From Streptococcus sanguinis (GTDB lineage: Bacteria > Bacillota > Bacilli > Lactobacillales > Streptococcaceae), in NCBI RefSeq assembly GCF_900475275.1, contig NZ_LS483364.1:1302001-1366000 (forward strand): 64,000 nt of DNA, read 5' to 3'. The notes under the pieces were generated by a model. That model was not told where the DNA came from. It saw nothing but the letters and a program-made list of their open reading frames with translations, and searched no databases. The stretch's first letter is position 1, and the number at the start of each line of letters is the position of its first letter. Shown here one piece after another: positions 33,231-42,998 of this stretch. Made by a program: the position numbers and the translations under genes.

Positions 33231-34232
33231 TTATCCTCTGTCATCATAGCCGTTTGGATGACTGAAATGCCATTTCCAAGCGGTTTCGATAATGGTTTCA
33301 ATATTGTCGAATTTCGGCTGCCAACCCAGAACCTTCCTTGCCTTCTCAGAGGAAGCAATCAGCGTATCCGGATCGCCTGGGCGCCGCTCTGCTATTTCCA
33401 AAGGAATAGGATGTCCAGTCACCTTGCGGGCTGCTTCTACAATCTGAAGGTTGGAAAAACCAGTCGAAGAGCCAAGGTTAAAGGCATCTGAAGGTTGTCC
33501 GGAACGCAGATGCTCAACAGCCAGAATATGGGCGTCAGCCAAGTCGAAAGGATGGACATAATCGCGGACATTGGTCCCATCCAGAGTATTGTAATCGTCA
33601 CCAAAGACGGCAATCTTCTCACGTTTGCCCTGAGCCACCTGAAGCACAATGGGCAGGAGATGGGTTTCAGGTCCGTGGTCCTCGCCGATTGAGCCGTCGG
33701 GCTTGGCACCGGCCACATTGAAATAACGCAGAGCTACAAACTTGATCCCATAGGCCCGGTCTGCCCAGCGCATAATGGTCTCCATCATAAGCTTGCTCTC
33801 ACCATAAGGATTGATCGGCTTTTGCGGAGTCGTTTCCAGAATCGGAACTTCCTCAGGAATGCCATAAGTCGCAGCAGTTGAAGAAAAGACAATGTTTTTA
33901 ACGCCGCATTCCTGCATGACCTCCAAAAGAGAAACCATGCCGGCCGTGTTATTATCAAAATACTTGAGCGGGTCCGCCATGGACTCGGCGACCAGTGAAA
34001 AGGCAGCAAAATGAATGACTGCATCGATGGACGGATGTTTGGCAAAAACGCCACGCATAAAGTCCTTATCCGCCAAATCTCCCTCATAAAAAACTGCTTG
34101 TGGATGGACGGCTGCCCGATGACCAGTCACCAAATTATCAACGACGACTACTTCTTCCTTACCTGCTGCTACCAGACGGTCTACCATGTGCGAGCCGATA
34201 TAGCCAGCTCCACCTAATACTAAAATTGCCAT
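33231..34232 (-). CDS. galE: UDP-glucose 4-epimerase
   Basis: 333-residue cytoplasmic enzyme interconverting UDP-galactose and UDP-glucose, the last step of the Leloir pathway. The N-terminal Rossmann motif GGAGYIGSH (NAD binding) is followed by the SDR catalytic segment: Thr/Ser in SSTAATYG, then the YxxxK pair in NPYGESK. The C-terminal part has [15 protein letters not shown] and the RPGDPD motif of GalE. ATG 34232 follows GGAAGGGAAG; an in-frame ATG 42 bases upstream lacks a ribosome site. It is the third gene after galK and galT. Confidence 0.96.
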   Translation of the reverse strand: MAILVLGGAGYIGSHMVDRLVAAGKEEVVVVDNLVTGHRAAVHPQAVFYEGDLADKDFMRGVFAKHPSIDAVIHFAAFSLVAESMADPLKYFDNNTAGMVSLLEVMQECGVKNIVFSSTAATYGIPEEVPILETTPQKPINPYGESKLMMETIMRWADRAYGIKFVALRYFNVAGAKPDGSIGEDHGPETHLLPIVLQVAQGKREKIAVFGDDYNTLDGTNVRDYVHPFDLADAHILAVEHLRSGQPSDAFNLGSSTGFSNLQIVEAARKVTGHPIPLEIAERRPGDPDTLIASSEKARKVLGWQPKFDNIETIIETAWKWHFSHPNGYDDRG

Positions 34233-34277
34233 AAAACTTCCCTTCCTTGTTACATTAGATTCATTATAACACATTTC

Positions 34278-35759
34278 CTAGGGCTGGATGCCGACGGATT
34301 GGACGAAGCGCATGAAAGCCTCTTGCCCTTCCTCTGTTCGCTTGTAAACTCCCGCATCTTCCAACACACGGCTGAAAATGTGTCCAACCGAGGCCTGAAC
34401 TACTCCTTCCACCGTCTCAGCGGTAACATCTGGATTCTGGTCTTTGAGTTGATTGGCCCACTCCTGATGATAGGCAGCAACCTGACAGTCTTCTCCCAGC
34501 AGGAATCGTTCCACCTGCTTGAGTTCTTCCTTGAGCCGAGGCGGCAGAATGGCCAGTCCCATAACCTCAATCAGACCGATATTTTCTTTCTTAATATGCT
34601 GCACATCCCTATGAGGATGGTAAATGCCGTCCGGATGTTCTGGGGAAGTTTGATTGTCCCGCAAGACCAAGTCCAGCTCAAAACGTCCATCTTTCCTGCG
34701 GGCAATCGGTGTGATGGTATGGTGAGGCTCACCCTCAGACTCTGCCAACACCTGCACACTGGGGTCAGAATAAGTCCGCCAAGCTTGCAAGATCTTGTCA
34801 GCCAACTCAATCAACAATTGCTTTTTCTCAGACCTTAGACGAATGACGGTCATGGGCCACTTGACAACACCTGCTTCCACCTCATCAAATCCGCTAAAAG
34901 TAAAGCTGCAATCCAGCTCTGCCATTTCCATAGGGAAGGTATGACTTCCGCCCTGATAGTGGTCGTGGGTCAGGATAGAGCCACCGACAATAGGCAAATC
35001 GGCGTTGGATCCTGCGAAATAGCCTGGAAAGGTCTCAACGATGTCCAGCAGACGCTCAAAGGTCAGCCGACTGATAGACATGGGAAGGTGCTGGCTGTGG
35101 AGAAAGATGCAATGCTCATTAAAGTAGGCATAGGGCGAATACTGGAAGCCCCATACCTGTCCAGCCAAGTCAAAACGGACAATTCGATGGTTGGCACGGG
35201 CTGGGTGATCCAAACGCCCTTGGTAGCCTTCATTTTCCATGCAGAGCTGGCAGGCAGGATAATGGCTGGTCTTAGCCTTTTTAGCTGCCGCAATTTCCTT
35301 GGGATCCTTTTCTGGCTTAGAGAGATTGATGGTGATTTCCAAATCTCCATATTCAGTCGGTGCTTTGAAAGCAATGTTTTTAGCAATGGCCTTGACCTTG
35401 ATATAGTCATTCTTTTGACTAAGCTGGTAAAAATCAGCCACGGCCTGTTCAGGATTGGTGGCATAAGTCGTCCAGAAGTCCTGATTGAGCCGACTAGGGG
35501 CTGGTGTGATTAAGTTCATGAGCTCAGCTCCCAGTATATCCTGCTCTGCCAGAGTATCACCAATCTTCCCATTCTTGACAGCCACAGCTACCAAGTCATC
35601 CTTAAGGTCAATTAGCTGCTCAGCCTCCATATCCTGCTCTGCCACTGCCTCTCCGACTAAAGCCATGACACGATTGCTCAGATAGATGGTGTCCATTTCC
35701 TCAAAAGCGCTATTGTCAATCACTGCTGATACGAAAGCATCCAGTAACTTCTTGGACAT
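34278..35759 (-). CDS. galT: Galactose-1-phosphate uridylyltransferase, class II
   Basis: 493 residues, the length of the Gram-positive class II GalT, which is unlike the ~350-residue E. coli type. It exchanges UMP between UDP-glucose and galactose-1-phosphate. Conserved stretches include [35 protein letters not shown] and [13 protein letters not shown], which supply the His residues of the site. It lies between galK (66 bases upstream) and galE (45 bases downstream) in one operon. GAAAGGAAG precedes ATG 35759. Confidence 0.96.
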   Translation of the reverse strand: MSKKLLDAFVSAVIDNSAFEEMDTIYLSNRVMALVGEAVAEQDMEAEQLIDLKDDLVAVAVKNGKIGDTLAEQDILGAELMNLITPAPSRLNQDFWTTYATNPEQAVADFYQLSQKNDYIKVKAIAKNIAFKAPTEYGDLEITINLSKPEKDPKEIAAAKKAKTSHYPACQLCMENEGYQGRLDHPARANHRIVRFDLAGQVWGFQYSPYAYFNEHCIFLHSQHLPMSISRLTFERLLDIVETFPGYFAGSNADLPIVGGSILTHDHYQGGSHTFPMEMAELDCSFTFSGFDEVEAGVVKWPMTVIRLRSEKKQLLIELADKILQAWRTYSDPSVQVLAESEGEPHHTITPIARRKDGRFELDLVLRDNQTSPEHPDGIYHPHRDVQHIKKENIGLIEVMGLAILPPRLKEELKQVERFLLGEDCQVAAYHQEWANQLKDQNPDVTAETVEGVVQASVGHIFSRVLEDAGVYKRTEEGQEAFMRFVQSVGIQP

Positions 35760-35825
35760 AGTTCTTCCTTTCTCTTGCTAGTAAAGGGCCGGCATTCCTG
35801 TCAGCCCAAGTTCCTTTTCTGTGAT

Positions 35826-37004
35826 TTAGTCCAGTACTCGGCTTCCGCCAGCTACTTCTGCAATGTAAAAGCTAGGGGCATAGCCGACGACTTCTTGATA
35901 CTTGCGGCCGACATTTTCTTTGAAAGATTCCACCGCATCCTTACCAACTAAAGCAATGGCACAGCCACCGAAGCCTGCTCCGGTCATACGAGCCCCTAGA
36001 ACACCTTCTTGCTCCCAGGCCGTGTGAACCAAGGTGTCCAGCTCTAGACCAGTCACCTCATAGTCATGTTCCAAAGAAACATGGGACGCATTCATGAGAC
36101 GGCCAAACTTGTCAAGAGCACCTGCCTGCAAAGCTTCCCGCGCTTGCAAAGTGCGTTGATTTTCCAAAACAGCATGGCGAGCCCGTTTGAGACGATTTTC
36201 GTCCTCTATCAGATAGCTATACTCGTCAAAGGACCACTCATCCAACTCGCCCAAGGTTGCGATAGACAGTTTACGGTTCAGTTCTTCAACAGCTTTTTCG
36301 CACTCCGCCCGACGCTCATTGTACTTAGAATCAGCCAACTCACGACGCTTGTTGGTATTCATAATCACTACAACATTATCCTTGAGATCAAGCGGCACCA
36401 AATCATATTCAAGAGTATTGGTGTCTAGGTAAATAGCCCGCTGGTCAGCTCCCATTCCGATAGCAAACTGGTCCATAATGCCAGAATTAACCCCGATAAA
36501 CTCATTCTCAGTTAATTTACCGATTTTCACTAGGTCCAAACGTTCCAACTGCAAATCAAAGAGTTTCTCAGCAATGACACCCGCCAAAAGCTCCAGCGAT
36601 GCAGAAGATGATAAGCCAGAACCATTTGGAATATTTCCATAAACATAGACATCCATGCCTCGGTCAATTGTATGGCCTGCCTCCTGCAGAAAATGCAGAA
36701 CTCCTTTCGGATAGTTGGTCCAGTTATGCTCAGGCTCAAAGTGCAGGTTTTCCAGCGACACTTCAATAATCCCTTTTTCTTCAAAATTCCCTGAGAAGAA
36801 TCTTAAGAGCTGATCGTCCCGCTTGCGAGCCGCTCCATAAGTTCCTAGAGAAATCGCAGCAGGAAAAACACGGCCGCCGTTATAGTCCGTATGCTCACCA
36901 ATCAGATTGATCCGACCGGGTGAAAAGAAAGTGTGGTCCGCTTCTACTCCAAAAATCTTGGCAAAATCTGCGCGGACTTGCTCCGCTGAAATTAGGTTTG
37001 ACAT
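35826..37004 (-). CDS. galK: Galactokinase
   Basis: 392-residue GHMP kinase making galactose-1-phosphate. It shows the galactokinase signature [16 protein letters not shown] near residue 27, the ATP-binding loop [11 protein letters not shown] and the C-terminal [11 protein letters not shown]. It is the first gene of galK-galT-galE, behind a good promoter overlapped or flanked by a cre-like site and an 18-base palindrome. Galactose released by the alpha-galactosidase encoded nearby (42999-45161) would be its substrate. AAAGGAG precedes ATG 37004. Confidence 0.97.
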   Translation of the reverse strand: MSNLISAEQVRADFAKIFGVEADHTFFSPGRINLIGEHTDYNGGRVFPAAISLGTYGAARKRDDQLLRFFSGNFEEKGIIEVSLENLHFEPEHNWTNYPKGVLHFLQEAGHTIDRGMDVYVYGNIPNGSGLSSSASLELLAGVIAEKLFDLQLERLDLVKIGKLTENEFIGVNSGIMDQFAIGMGADQRAIYLDTNTLEYDLVPLDLKDNVVVIMNTNKRRELADSKYNERRAECEKAVEELNRKLSIATLGELDEWSFDEYSYLIEDENRLKRARHAVLENQRTLQAREALQAGALDKFGRLMNASHVSLEHDYEVTGLELDTLVHTAWEQEGVLGARMTGAGFGGCAIALVGKDAVESFKENVGRKYQEVVGYAPSFYIAEVAGGSRVLD

Positions 37005-37037
37005 AAGCTAAACTCCTTTAAAATGAATAATCGATAT

Positions 37038-37051
37038 TGTAATCGTTTTCT
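37038..37051 (-). promoter_or_regulatory. cre site downstream of the galK -10
   Basis: The minus strand reads AGAAAACGATTACA, matching the CcpA consensus TGAAANCGNTTNCA at all but the first position. It lies just after the -10 box, where CcpA would block transcription when glucose is present. Confidence 0.65.
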
Positions 37052-37058
37052 TGGTTTT

Positions 37059-37087
37059 ATTATAACTGTTTCCGAGTAAAACTTCAA
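37059..37087 (-). promoter_or_regulatory. galK promoter
   Basis: TTGAAG (37082-37087) and TATAAT (37059-37064) on the minus strand, 17 bases apart, about 55 bases before the galK start. Confidence 0.7.
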
Positions 37088-37092
37088 TAAAT

Positions 37093-37110
37093 TTAGTAAA
37101 ATTTTACTAA
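37093..37110. promoter_or_regulatory. Perfect 18-bp palindrome upstream of galK, candidate GalR operator
   Basis: TTAGTAAAATTTTACTAA is exactly self-complementary and sits directly upstream of the galK -35. Its half-site TTTACTAA recurs before the galR-like gene (46096-46105, 46119-46126) and before aga (45177-45184), which suggests a shared regulator. Confidence 0.6.
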
Positions 37111-37134
37111 TTTTATAGATAGATTTTTTGTAAA

Positions 37135-37160
37135 AATCCAAACAGTAATCTGTCTGGATT
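37135..37160 (-). terminator. Terminator of the msm operon after msmK
   Basis: AATCCA-A-ACAG pairs with CTGT-C-TGGATT, followed by TTTTT on the minus strand. It lies about 20 bases beyond the msmK stop at 37181. Confidence 0.8.
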
Positions 37161-37180
37161 ATTTTATAAGGAGCAATAGA

Positions 37181-38317
37181 TTAGAAAATATTGTCTTCCG
37201 TCTCAGCATCAAAGTAATGCGCCTTGTTTAGGTCGAAGCCAAGTTTAATACTGCTTCCGGTATTCATATGATCACGTGCATCAACTTTGGCAACAAACTC
37301 ACTACCACCAACCGTACAGTAGAGGTGAGACTCCGCTCCAAGCAACTCAGAAACAGAAATCTTCGCAGTTAGAACCGACTCAGGGAAGGTTTCCAGAAAA
37401 GCTGGTTCCATGTTGATATCTTCAGGACGAATACCAAAAATCAACTTATTGCCTTCATAGCCCTTCTCCCGCAACCCCTTAAGATTGCCCTCTGGGACTT
37501 GGAGACTGAAGTCTCTGTTGGGGCCGACAAGACGGCCATCTTCCAGTGTCACTTCAAAGAAGTTCGTAGCTGGGCTGCCAATGAAGCCGGCAACAAACTT
37601 ATTTGCCGGATGTTTATAGACTTCCTGAGGAGTACCAATCTGCTCCACTCGACCAATCGTTCCAGTTCCAGCAGGATTCTTGGTCGCTGACATGATAACG
37701 ATACGATCCGCCAAGGTCATAGCTTCAGTCTGGTCGTGGGTAACATAAATAGTTGTTGCCCCGATACGGCGGTGAATCTTGGCAATCTCCGCCCGCATAG
37801 AAACACGCAGCTTAGCATCCAAGTTAGACAAAGGCTCATCCATAAGGAAAACCTTTGCATCCCGAACGATAGCGCGTCCCATTGCTACCCGCTGACGCTG
37901 ACCGCCAGACAAATCAGCTGGTTTGCGTTGCAAGAATTCCTTCAAGCCTAGGATTTCTGCTGCTTCATTAACTCGTTTGTCAATATCTTCCTTGCTGTAC
38001 TTGCGCAGCTTGAGACCAAAGGCCATGTTGTCATAGACAGTCATGTGCGGATAAAGGGCATAGTTCTGGAAGACCATGGCGATGTCACGGTCTTTGGGCG
38101 CCACATCATTGACCACTGTACCGTCAATAGAGGCAGTTCCTTCTGTAATATCCTCCAAACCTGCAATCATACGCAGCGTAGTTGATTTTCCGCAACCAGA
38201 CGGACCAACAAAGACGATAAATTCCTTGTCCTTGATATCTAGATTGAAGTCTTCCACTGAATAGTGGTCGCTGTTGGGATATTTTTTATAGATATTTTTC
38301 AGATTTAATTCTACCAT
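37181..38317 (-). CDS. msmK: Multiple-sugar ABC transporter ATPase
   Basis: 378 residues. Walker A GPSGCGKST, signature LSGGQRQR, Walker B VFLMDEP and H-loop YVTHD are intact. The C-terminal ~130 residues form the regulatory TOBE-like domain of the MalK/UgpC group. MsmK powers the MsmEFG importer encoded upstream and in streptococci also serves other sugar importers. It is the last gene of the operon, 21 bases after gtfA, and is followed by a terminator. Confidence 0.95.
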   Translation of the reverse strand: MVELNLKNIYKKYPNSDHYSVEDFNLDIKDKEFIVFVGPSGCGKSTTLRMIAGLEDITEGTASIDGTVVNDVAPKDRDIAMVFQNYALYPHMTVYDNMAFGLKLRKYSKEDIDKRVNEAAEILGLKEFLQRKPADLSGGQRQRVAMGRAIVRDAKVFLMDEPLSNLDAKLRVSMRAEIAKIHRRIGATTIYVTHDQTEAMTLADRIVIMSATKNPAGTGTIGRVEQIGTPQEVYKHPANKFVAGFIGSPATNFFEVTLEDGRLVGPNRDFSLQVPEGNLKGLREKGYEGNKLIFGIRPEDINMEPAFLETFPESVLTAKISVSELLGAESHLYCTVGGSEFVAKVDARDHMNTGSSIKLGFDLNKAHYFDAETEDNIF

Positions 38318-38338
38318 TCTTCTTCTCTTTTCTTATCT

Positions 38339-39784
38339 CTATTCAAAAGTGATAGCTTGGCCATTTTCACTAGCGCTATATGTCAATTCTTTGAGGTTGA
38401 TAACTACTTGAGCAGTGACTGACTTATCTGCATTGCTACGGACAATCCGGAGGCTATTTTCATCCAATAGATTGACTTCAATAGTGCCATCTAGGTCAAA
38501 GGCAGCAGACTGGTTTCGGTAACGGAAAAGCTTGAGCAAGGCTTGCACAACTGGACGCTTGACTTCTTCAGCAATCTCCTCATTACTGTAATAATGACGG
38601 TTGATATTGCGACCTTCCTTGGTGTTTTCTAGCAGTTCAAGGTCATTTTTCCCAGCTAAGAAACCAACATAATAGACCTGTGGAATCCCTGGAGCAAAAG
38701 CCTGAATCAGACGGCTAATGAAGTACTTCTTGTCGTCATCGCCCAAGGCTGAGTAGTAAGTCGAGTTAATCTGGTAAATGTCCAGATTATTGTACTCAGC
38801 TGAGGAATACTTACGCTTGACATTAGCTCCAACCTTATATAGTTCATTGGTTGCAAAATCAATTTCTTCATCAGTCAAAATATCCTTAACATCAACAACC
38901 CCAATACCATCGTGAGTATCCAGTGTTGTGAATTGCTTCATAGGACTCATTTCAAGCCACTCGACTAGACGCTCTGCTTTACCACTGTATAGAGAATAAA
39001 GAGTTACCATCGGCAGCGCAAAATCATAGACAAAGTAGCCATGCTCTGCAATCTTGAACTGGATAGAATAATGCTCATGAATTTCTGGTAAAATATCCGT
39101 CCCAAACTCAGCCGCTTGCTGCTGGACTTTTTCTAATAAATCCCAGATTTCTGGCTCAACAAAGAAATCATTGGTATCTAACTTTTTGACCGCATAGGCA
39201 AATGCATCTAAACGAATCAGATCACAGCCATGCTCTGACAGTTGACGCAATGTTTTCTTGATGAAATCATTAGTTACCTGACTGCGAACATCTAGATCAA
39301 TCTGCTCTTCACCAAAGGTGTTCCACAGATACTCAGTGCTTCCATCTGCAAAGACGATTTCCTGCTTAGGTGCCCGATCCTTACGCTTATAAATCAAATC
39401 AACATCAGCTTGCGTCGGACGATTTTCTGGCCAAAACTTATCCCAGCTGAGAAAGAGGTCACGATACTCACTCTGATCCTTCTTTTCCTGAAAATCCTTA
39501 TAATACTTGGACTGGCGTGAGATGTGGTTGATCATAAAGTCAAACATGAGATAATATTTCTCGCCCAGCTTTTCTACATCCTCCCAGTCACCAAAGGCTG
39601 AATCAACCTCTTCATAGTCTACTGGGGCGAATCCCCGGTCACCAGTTGATGGGAAGAAAGGAAGCAAATGCACTCCTCCAACCGCATCCCCAAAATGCTT
39701 TTCTAAATTGTCATATAGATCTTTTAAATTCTCCCCCAGGCTGTCTGAGTAAGTAATCAGCATGGTCTTATTTTGAATAGCCAT
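38339..39784 (-). CDS. gtfA: Sucrose phosphorylase
   Basis: 481-residue cytoplasmic GH13_18 enzyme that splits sucrose with phosphate into glucose-1-phosphate and fructose. The N terminus ([28 protein letters not shown]) is typical of the family. Nucleophile region IRLDAFAYA, acid/base region ILPEIHEHY and LDTHDGIG are in place. It would handle sucrose released from raffinose after alpha-galactosidase action, or imported sucrose. GAGGAGAAG precedes ATG 39784. Confidence 0.95.
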   Translation of the reverse strand: MAIQNKTMLITYSDSLGENLKDLYDNLEKHFGDAVGGVHLLPFFPSTGDRGFAPVDYEEVDSAFGDWEDVEKLGEKYYLMFDFMINHISRQSKYYKDFQEKKDQSEYRDLFLSWDKFWPENRPTQADVDLIYKRKDRAPKQEIVFADGSTEYLWNTFGEEQIDLDVRSQVTNDFIKKTLRQLSEHGCDLIRLDAFAYAVKKLDTNDFFVEPEIWDLLEKVQQQAAEFGTDILPEIHEHYSIQFKIAEHGYFVYDFALPMVTLYSLYSGKAERLVEWLEMSPMKQFTTLDTHDGIGVVDVKDILTDEEIDFATNELYKVGANVKRKYSSAEYNNLDIYQINSTYYSALGDDDKKYFISRLIQAFAPGIPQVYYVGFLAGKNDLELLENTKEGRNINRHYYSNEEIAEEVKRPVVQALLKLFRYRNQSAAFDLDGTIEVNLLDENSLRIVRSNADKSVTAQVVINLKELTYSASENGQAITFE

Positions 39785-39999
39785 AGTCTTCTCCTCTAAA
39801 ATCTTGTCTTCTATATCCTTTCCTAGCGGTTTTAGGTTTTCTATTTATTAGCTCTGTGCGAAAAACACGAATCTTCCAAGAGGCTGAAGCTTCATTTTCA
39901 GATCCCCTATTTTTCCACAGGCGTTACAAATTCAATAGTTTACGGATGTGGTTGCCTTTGTATGCACTGTGAGCTTTTTACAGTCTTTGTATCTTGAGC
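39785..39999. other. 215-bp spacer between msmG and gtfA
   Basis: The longest gap inside the msm operon. It contains a short palindrome (CTGAA...TTCAG around a GAAGCTTC core, 39880-39900), but no convincing terminator or promoter. An internal promoter or processing site for gtfA-msmK is possible. Confidence 0.35.
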
Positions 40000-40833
40000 T
40001 TACTTCACAGCCCCGTTGCTCATTCCAGCAATAATATTGCGCTGGAAGATGAGATAAACGATAGTAATGGTGATAATCCCAACAACATAAGAAGCAAAGC
40101 TCGGTCCATAATCATTAAAGTATTGACCTGTGTAGTTATATTGGAAGAGTGGCAGAGTCCACATCTTGGAGTCTTTATTGAGTACCAAGAGAGGAAGCAT
40201 GAAATCATTCCAGAACCAGAGGGCATTGATAATCATGGTTGTCGCATGCATGGGTTTCATCATAGGAAAGATAATCTTGAAATAGGTTGTAAACTTTCCA
40301 GCACCGTCAATTTCTGCTGCCTCATCCAGACTGTCTGGAATGGAAATCTTAATGTAGCCTACATAGAGAAAGAGAGTCTGTGGAACAGCGTAAGCCAGAT
40401 AGAGGATAATTAATCCCCAAGTGTTGGCTAGTCCTAGCTTACTCATCATAACTGTAATAGGAATCATGATAACTTGAAAAGGAACGAAAATCCCTAAAAT
40501 CAAAAGCGTATACATAATACCAAAAGCTTTTCTCTTAGACATATTACGAGCGATAGAGTAAGCAGCCATGGGAATAAAAATCATGACAACAGCCAAAGAT
40601 AGAACCGTGATTACAATTGAATTCCAATAGTAGCCTCCGATACCATCAGCCAAAAGGCGTTGAAAATTTTCTAAAGTCGGTTGAGTCGGAAATCCGAAAA
40701 AATTATTAACGATGTCTTTGGTAGACTTAAAGGAACTGAATATCGTTGCTAAGAGTGGAATTAAAATGATAATAGACCCCAGTGTTAGCAAGATATATTT
40801 ACTAAAATTAGCTTTTCTTTCTGCATTTTTCAT
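40000..40833 (-). CDS. msmG: Multiple-sugar ABC transporter permease MsmG
   Basis: 277-residue inner membrane permease of the MalG type with about six helices. The cytoplasmic EAA loop reads EAAEIDGAGKFTTYFKIIFP. It forms the import channel with MsmF for raffinose, melibiose and related sugars. I chose ATG 40833 because AGGAGA lies just upstream; an in-frame ATG at 40857 would overlap msmF and lacks a site. msmF ends 13 bases before. Confidence 0.94.
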   Translation of the reverse strand: MKNAERKANFSKYILLTLGSIIILIPLLATIFSSFKSTKDIVNNFFGFPTQPTLENFQRLLADGIGGYYWNSIVITVLSLAVVMIFIPMAAYSIARNMSKRKAFGIMYTLLILGIFVPFQVIMIPITVMMSKLGLANTWGLIILYLAYAVPQTLFLYVGYIKISIPDSLDEAAEIDGAGKFTTYFKIIFPMMKPMHATTMIINALWFWNDFMLPLLVLNKDSKMWTLPLFQYNYTGQYFNDYGPSFASYVVGIITITIVYLIFQRNIIAGMSNGAVK

Positions 40834-40846
40834 CGGGCTTCTCCTC

Positions 40847-41713
40847 TTAGATTTCAAATTTCTTAGATACTCTCAACTGGATAATAGAAATAACCGCAAT
40901 CAAGAGAAACAAGATAACAGCAATGGCATTGGCATAACCAAATTGATTGCTCTTAAAAGCATAGTTGTATACCAGAAGTCCTAGAGAGGTGGTCGCATTA
41001 TTCGGACCGCCGCCTGTCATGGCAAAGACCTGGTCAAACGCTGTCAAACCACCTTTTAGAGCCAAGATAAAGACCATGGAAACGCTTGGTAGGAGATAAG
41101 GAAGTTCCACCTTCCAAAAGATTTGTTTGCTGCTAGCTCCATCAATTCGAGCTGCTTCTGTAATCTCAGTCGGGATAGACTGAAGACCAGCTAAGAAGAT
41201 GATAATAGGCATGGCTACCCCTTGCCAAAGCAAGACGAAGATTGCTGCAAAGATTGCACCGCCATTCGTTCCTAGAAGGCTGGTTTTAAGAAATTCAATT
41301 CCTAAGGCATTCCCTATAGCTGGCAACCCGTAGTTAAAAAGTTGCTTAAAGATAAGAGCCACAGTCAATCCAGATAGGACAGCGGGGAAGAAAAACCAAG
41401 CTCGGAAGAAAGTTTTCCCCTTTATCTTCGAGTTGAGAGCTCGTGCTATCCAGATCCCCAGCATAATCTCACCAACTACCATACAGATAGTAATGATAAA
41501 TGTAAAGCCTATTGCGTTCATAAACTTAGGATCGCTCATGAGGAGCATAAAGTTATTGAGTCCGACAAACTTATAATTATAGGTCAAACCAGTCCAGTTT
41601 GTCAGGCTGTAGAAGGCACCCTGAAACATGGGCACATAGAAGAATACAGCCTGTAGTACAAGGGGAACAAGGACAAAGAGCCAACCCCAATATTTCTCAA
41701 TCAATTTTTTCAT
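40847..41713 (-). CDS. msmF: Multiple-sugar ABC transporter permease MsmF
   Basis: 288-residue permease of the MalF type. The EAA loop EAARIDGASSKQIFWKVELP is clear, and several hydrophobic helices span the protein (e.g. WLFVLVPLVLQAVFFYVP). It pairs with MsmG. It starts 13 bases after msmE ends. Confidence 0.94.
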   Translation of the reverse strand: MKKLIEKYWGWLFVLVPLVLQAVFFYVPMFQGAFYSLTNWTGLTYNYKFVGLNNFMLLMSDPKFMNAIGFTFIITICMVVGEIMLGIWIARALNSKIKGKTFFRAWFFFPAVLSGLTVALIFKQLFNYGLPAIGNALGIEFLKTSLLGTNGGAIFAAIFVLLWQGVAMPIIIFLAGLQSIPTEITEAARIDGASSKQIFWKVELPYLLPSVSMVFILALKGGLTAFDQVFAMTGGGPNNATTSLGLLVYNYAFKSNQFGYANAIAVILFLLIAVISIIQLRVSKKFEI

Positions 41714-41726
41714 AGTGGATCTACTC

Positions 41727-42986
41727 CTACTCTACGTCTGCTTTCATCGGATTGAAGAAGGCATTTAGTGCTTTCGCCATATCCTCTTTGTTTCCAGTTG
41801 TAATATAGTTCCCAGTCAAGGTATAAAAATCACTTTCACTGGTCCAGTCTTGGGCTAGCCAAACGAGGTGTCGGTCTGTAAATGCTAGTTCAGCAAGACC
41901 GGCTAGCGGTGCATCTGAACCTGCTTCCTTGACACCTTCAATAGCTGTTGGTGAGCCGTCCACATCATAATATTTCTGCATAACTTCTGGACGTGACATA
42001 TATTCAACAAAAGCATTGGCTTCTTTCTTGTGCTTACTACTTGACGAGATAGACCAAGCTAGGTCTCCTGCTCCAATGGTCAAGCTTTGTCCTTTTTGCT
42101 TTCCAGGGAAAGGGAAAGTTCCAACATTAAACTTAGGATCTTGCGCATTGATTGCTGTGATAGCCCAAGAGCCATTTGGAGTCATCAGGGCATCGCCTCT
42201 AGCGAAGGCACCGACAACATCAGTATAGCCTGCTCCCTGCCAGTTGGTTTGCATGGCACCTTTTTTTCGGAATAAATCTAACAGTCTGAAATCATCTTTA
42301 AGCACTGAATCTGAAGACTTGATGGCATTTGGCTTGGAAAAACGTAGGTAATCATTCGCTTCCTTACCGCCACCCGTAGAAGTGGCAAGAGCTAACTGAT
42401 GATAACCATTCAAGGTCCAAGTATCTGCTCCTGCAATGGCAAAAGGTGTTTCCCCTTTTGCTATAATCGTATCAACTAATTCCTCAAATTCCTCCCAAGT
42501 CTCTGGAACTTTCAATCCCAGTTCTTTAAATTTATCTTTGTTGTAATAGATACCATAAGCATTAGCAGTATAAGGGATATTGTAAATCTTTCCATCTATC
42601 GCATATTTATCTGCGTAATGATTCTTAACTCGCTTGAGATAATCTTTATTAGATAAATCTTCAAAGTACCCAGCTTTAGCCCATTCTTGCAATTCAATAG
42701 ACTGGGGATAGATATTGACAACATCAGGAACATCTCCAGCCAGAACGCGAGTTTTGAGTACTTCCCCAGCGTTAGGGACATTCACCACTTTCACATGCAC
42801 ATTCGGATTTTCTTTTTCAAAGTCTTTTGCAATCTCACGAAGGGTATCAACCATTTCACCCTTCTGATTGAAATACTCAATCGTTACCTTACCATCTGTT
42901 GACTCCCCTTGGCTGCTACAAGCTGACAGCCCCAAAAGGGACAGTCCTGTAATAGCAGCTAAGCTCATCTTTTTATACCATTTCAT
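41727..42986 (-). CDS. msmE: Multiple-sugar-binding lipoprotein MsmE
   Basis: 419-residue extracellular solute-binding protein. A lipoprotein signal ends in LSAC (Cys23), so it is lipid-anchored to the outer membrane face. The rest has the two-lobed SBP family 1 fold (GDVPDVVNIYPQS, GAMQTNWQGAGYTDVVGAF). It captures raffinose-type sugars for MsmFG-MsmK. The gene lies 12 bases after aga and has AAGGAGG before ATG 42986. Confidence 0.95.
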   Translation of the reverse strand: MKWYKKMSLAAITGLSLLGLSACSSQGESTDGKVTIEYFNQKGEMVDTLREIAKDFEKENPNVHVKVVNVPNAGEVLKTRVLAGDVPDVVNIYPQSIELQEWAKAGYFEDLSNKDYLKRVKNHYADKYAIDGKIYNIPYTANAYGIYYNKDKFKELGLKVPETWEEFEELVDTIIAKGETPFAIAGADTWTLNGYHQLALATSTGGGKEANDYLRFSKPNAIKSSDSVLKDDFRLLDLFRKKGAMQTNWQGAGYTDVVGAFARGDALMTPNGSWAITAINAQDPKFNVGTFPFPGKQKGQSLTIGAGDLAWSISSSSKHKKEANAFVEYMSRPEVMQKYYDVDGSPTAIEGVKEAGSDAPLAGLAELAFTDRHLVWLAQDWTSESDFYTLTGNYITTGNKEDMAKALNAFFNPMKADVE

Positions 42987-42998
42987 GGTCTAGCCTCC

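Noticed and set aside
34233..34274. Longer N terminus for GalE (14 extra residues)
   Set aside because: No ribosome site precedes ATG 34274, while GGAAGGGAAG precedes ATG 34232 and the Rossmann motif begins right after it.
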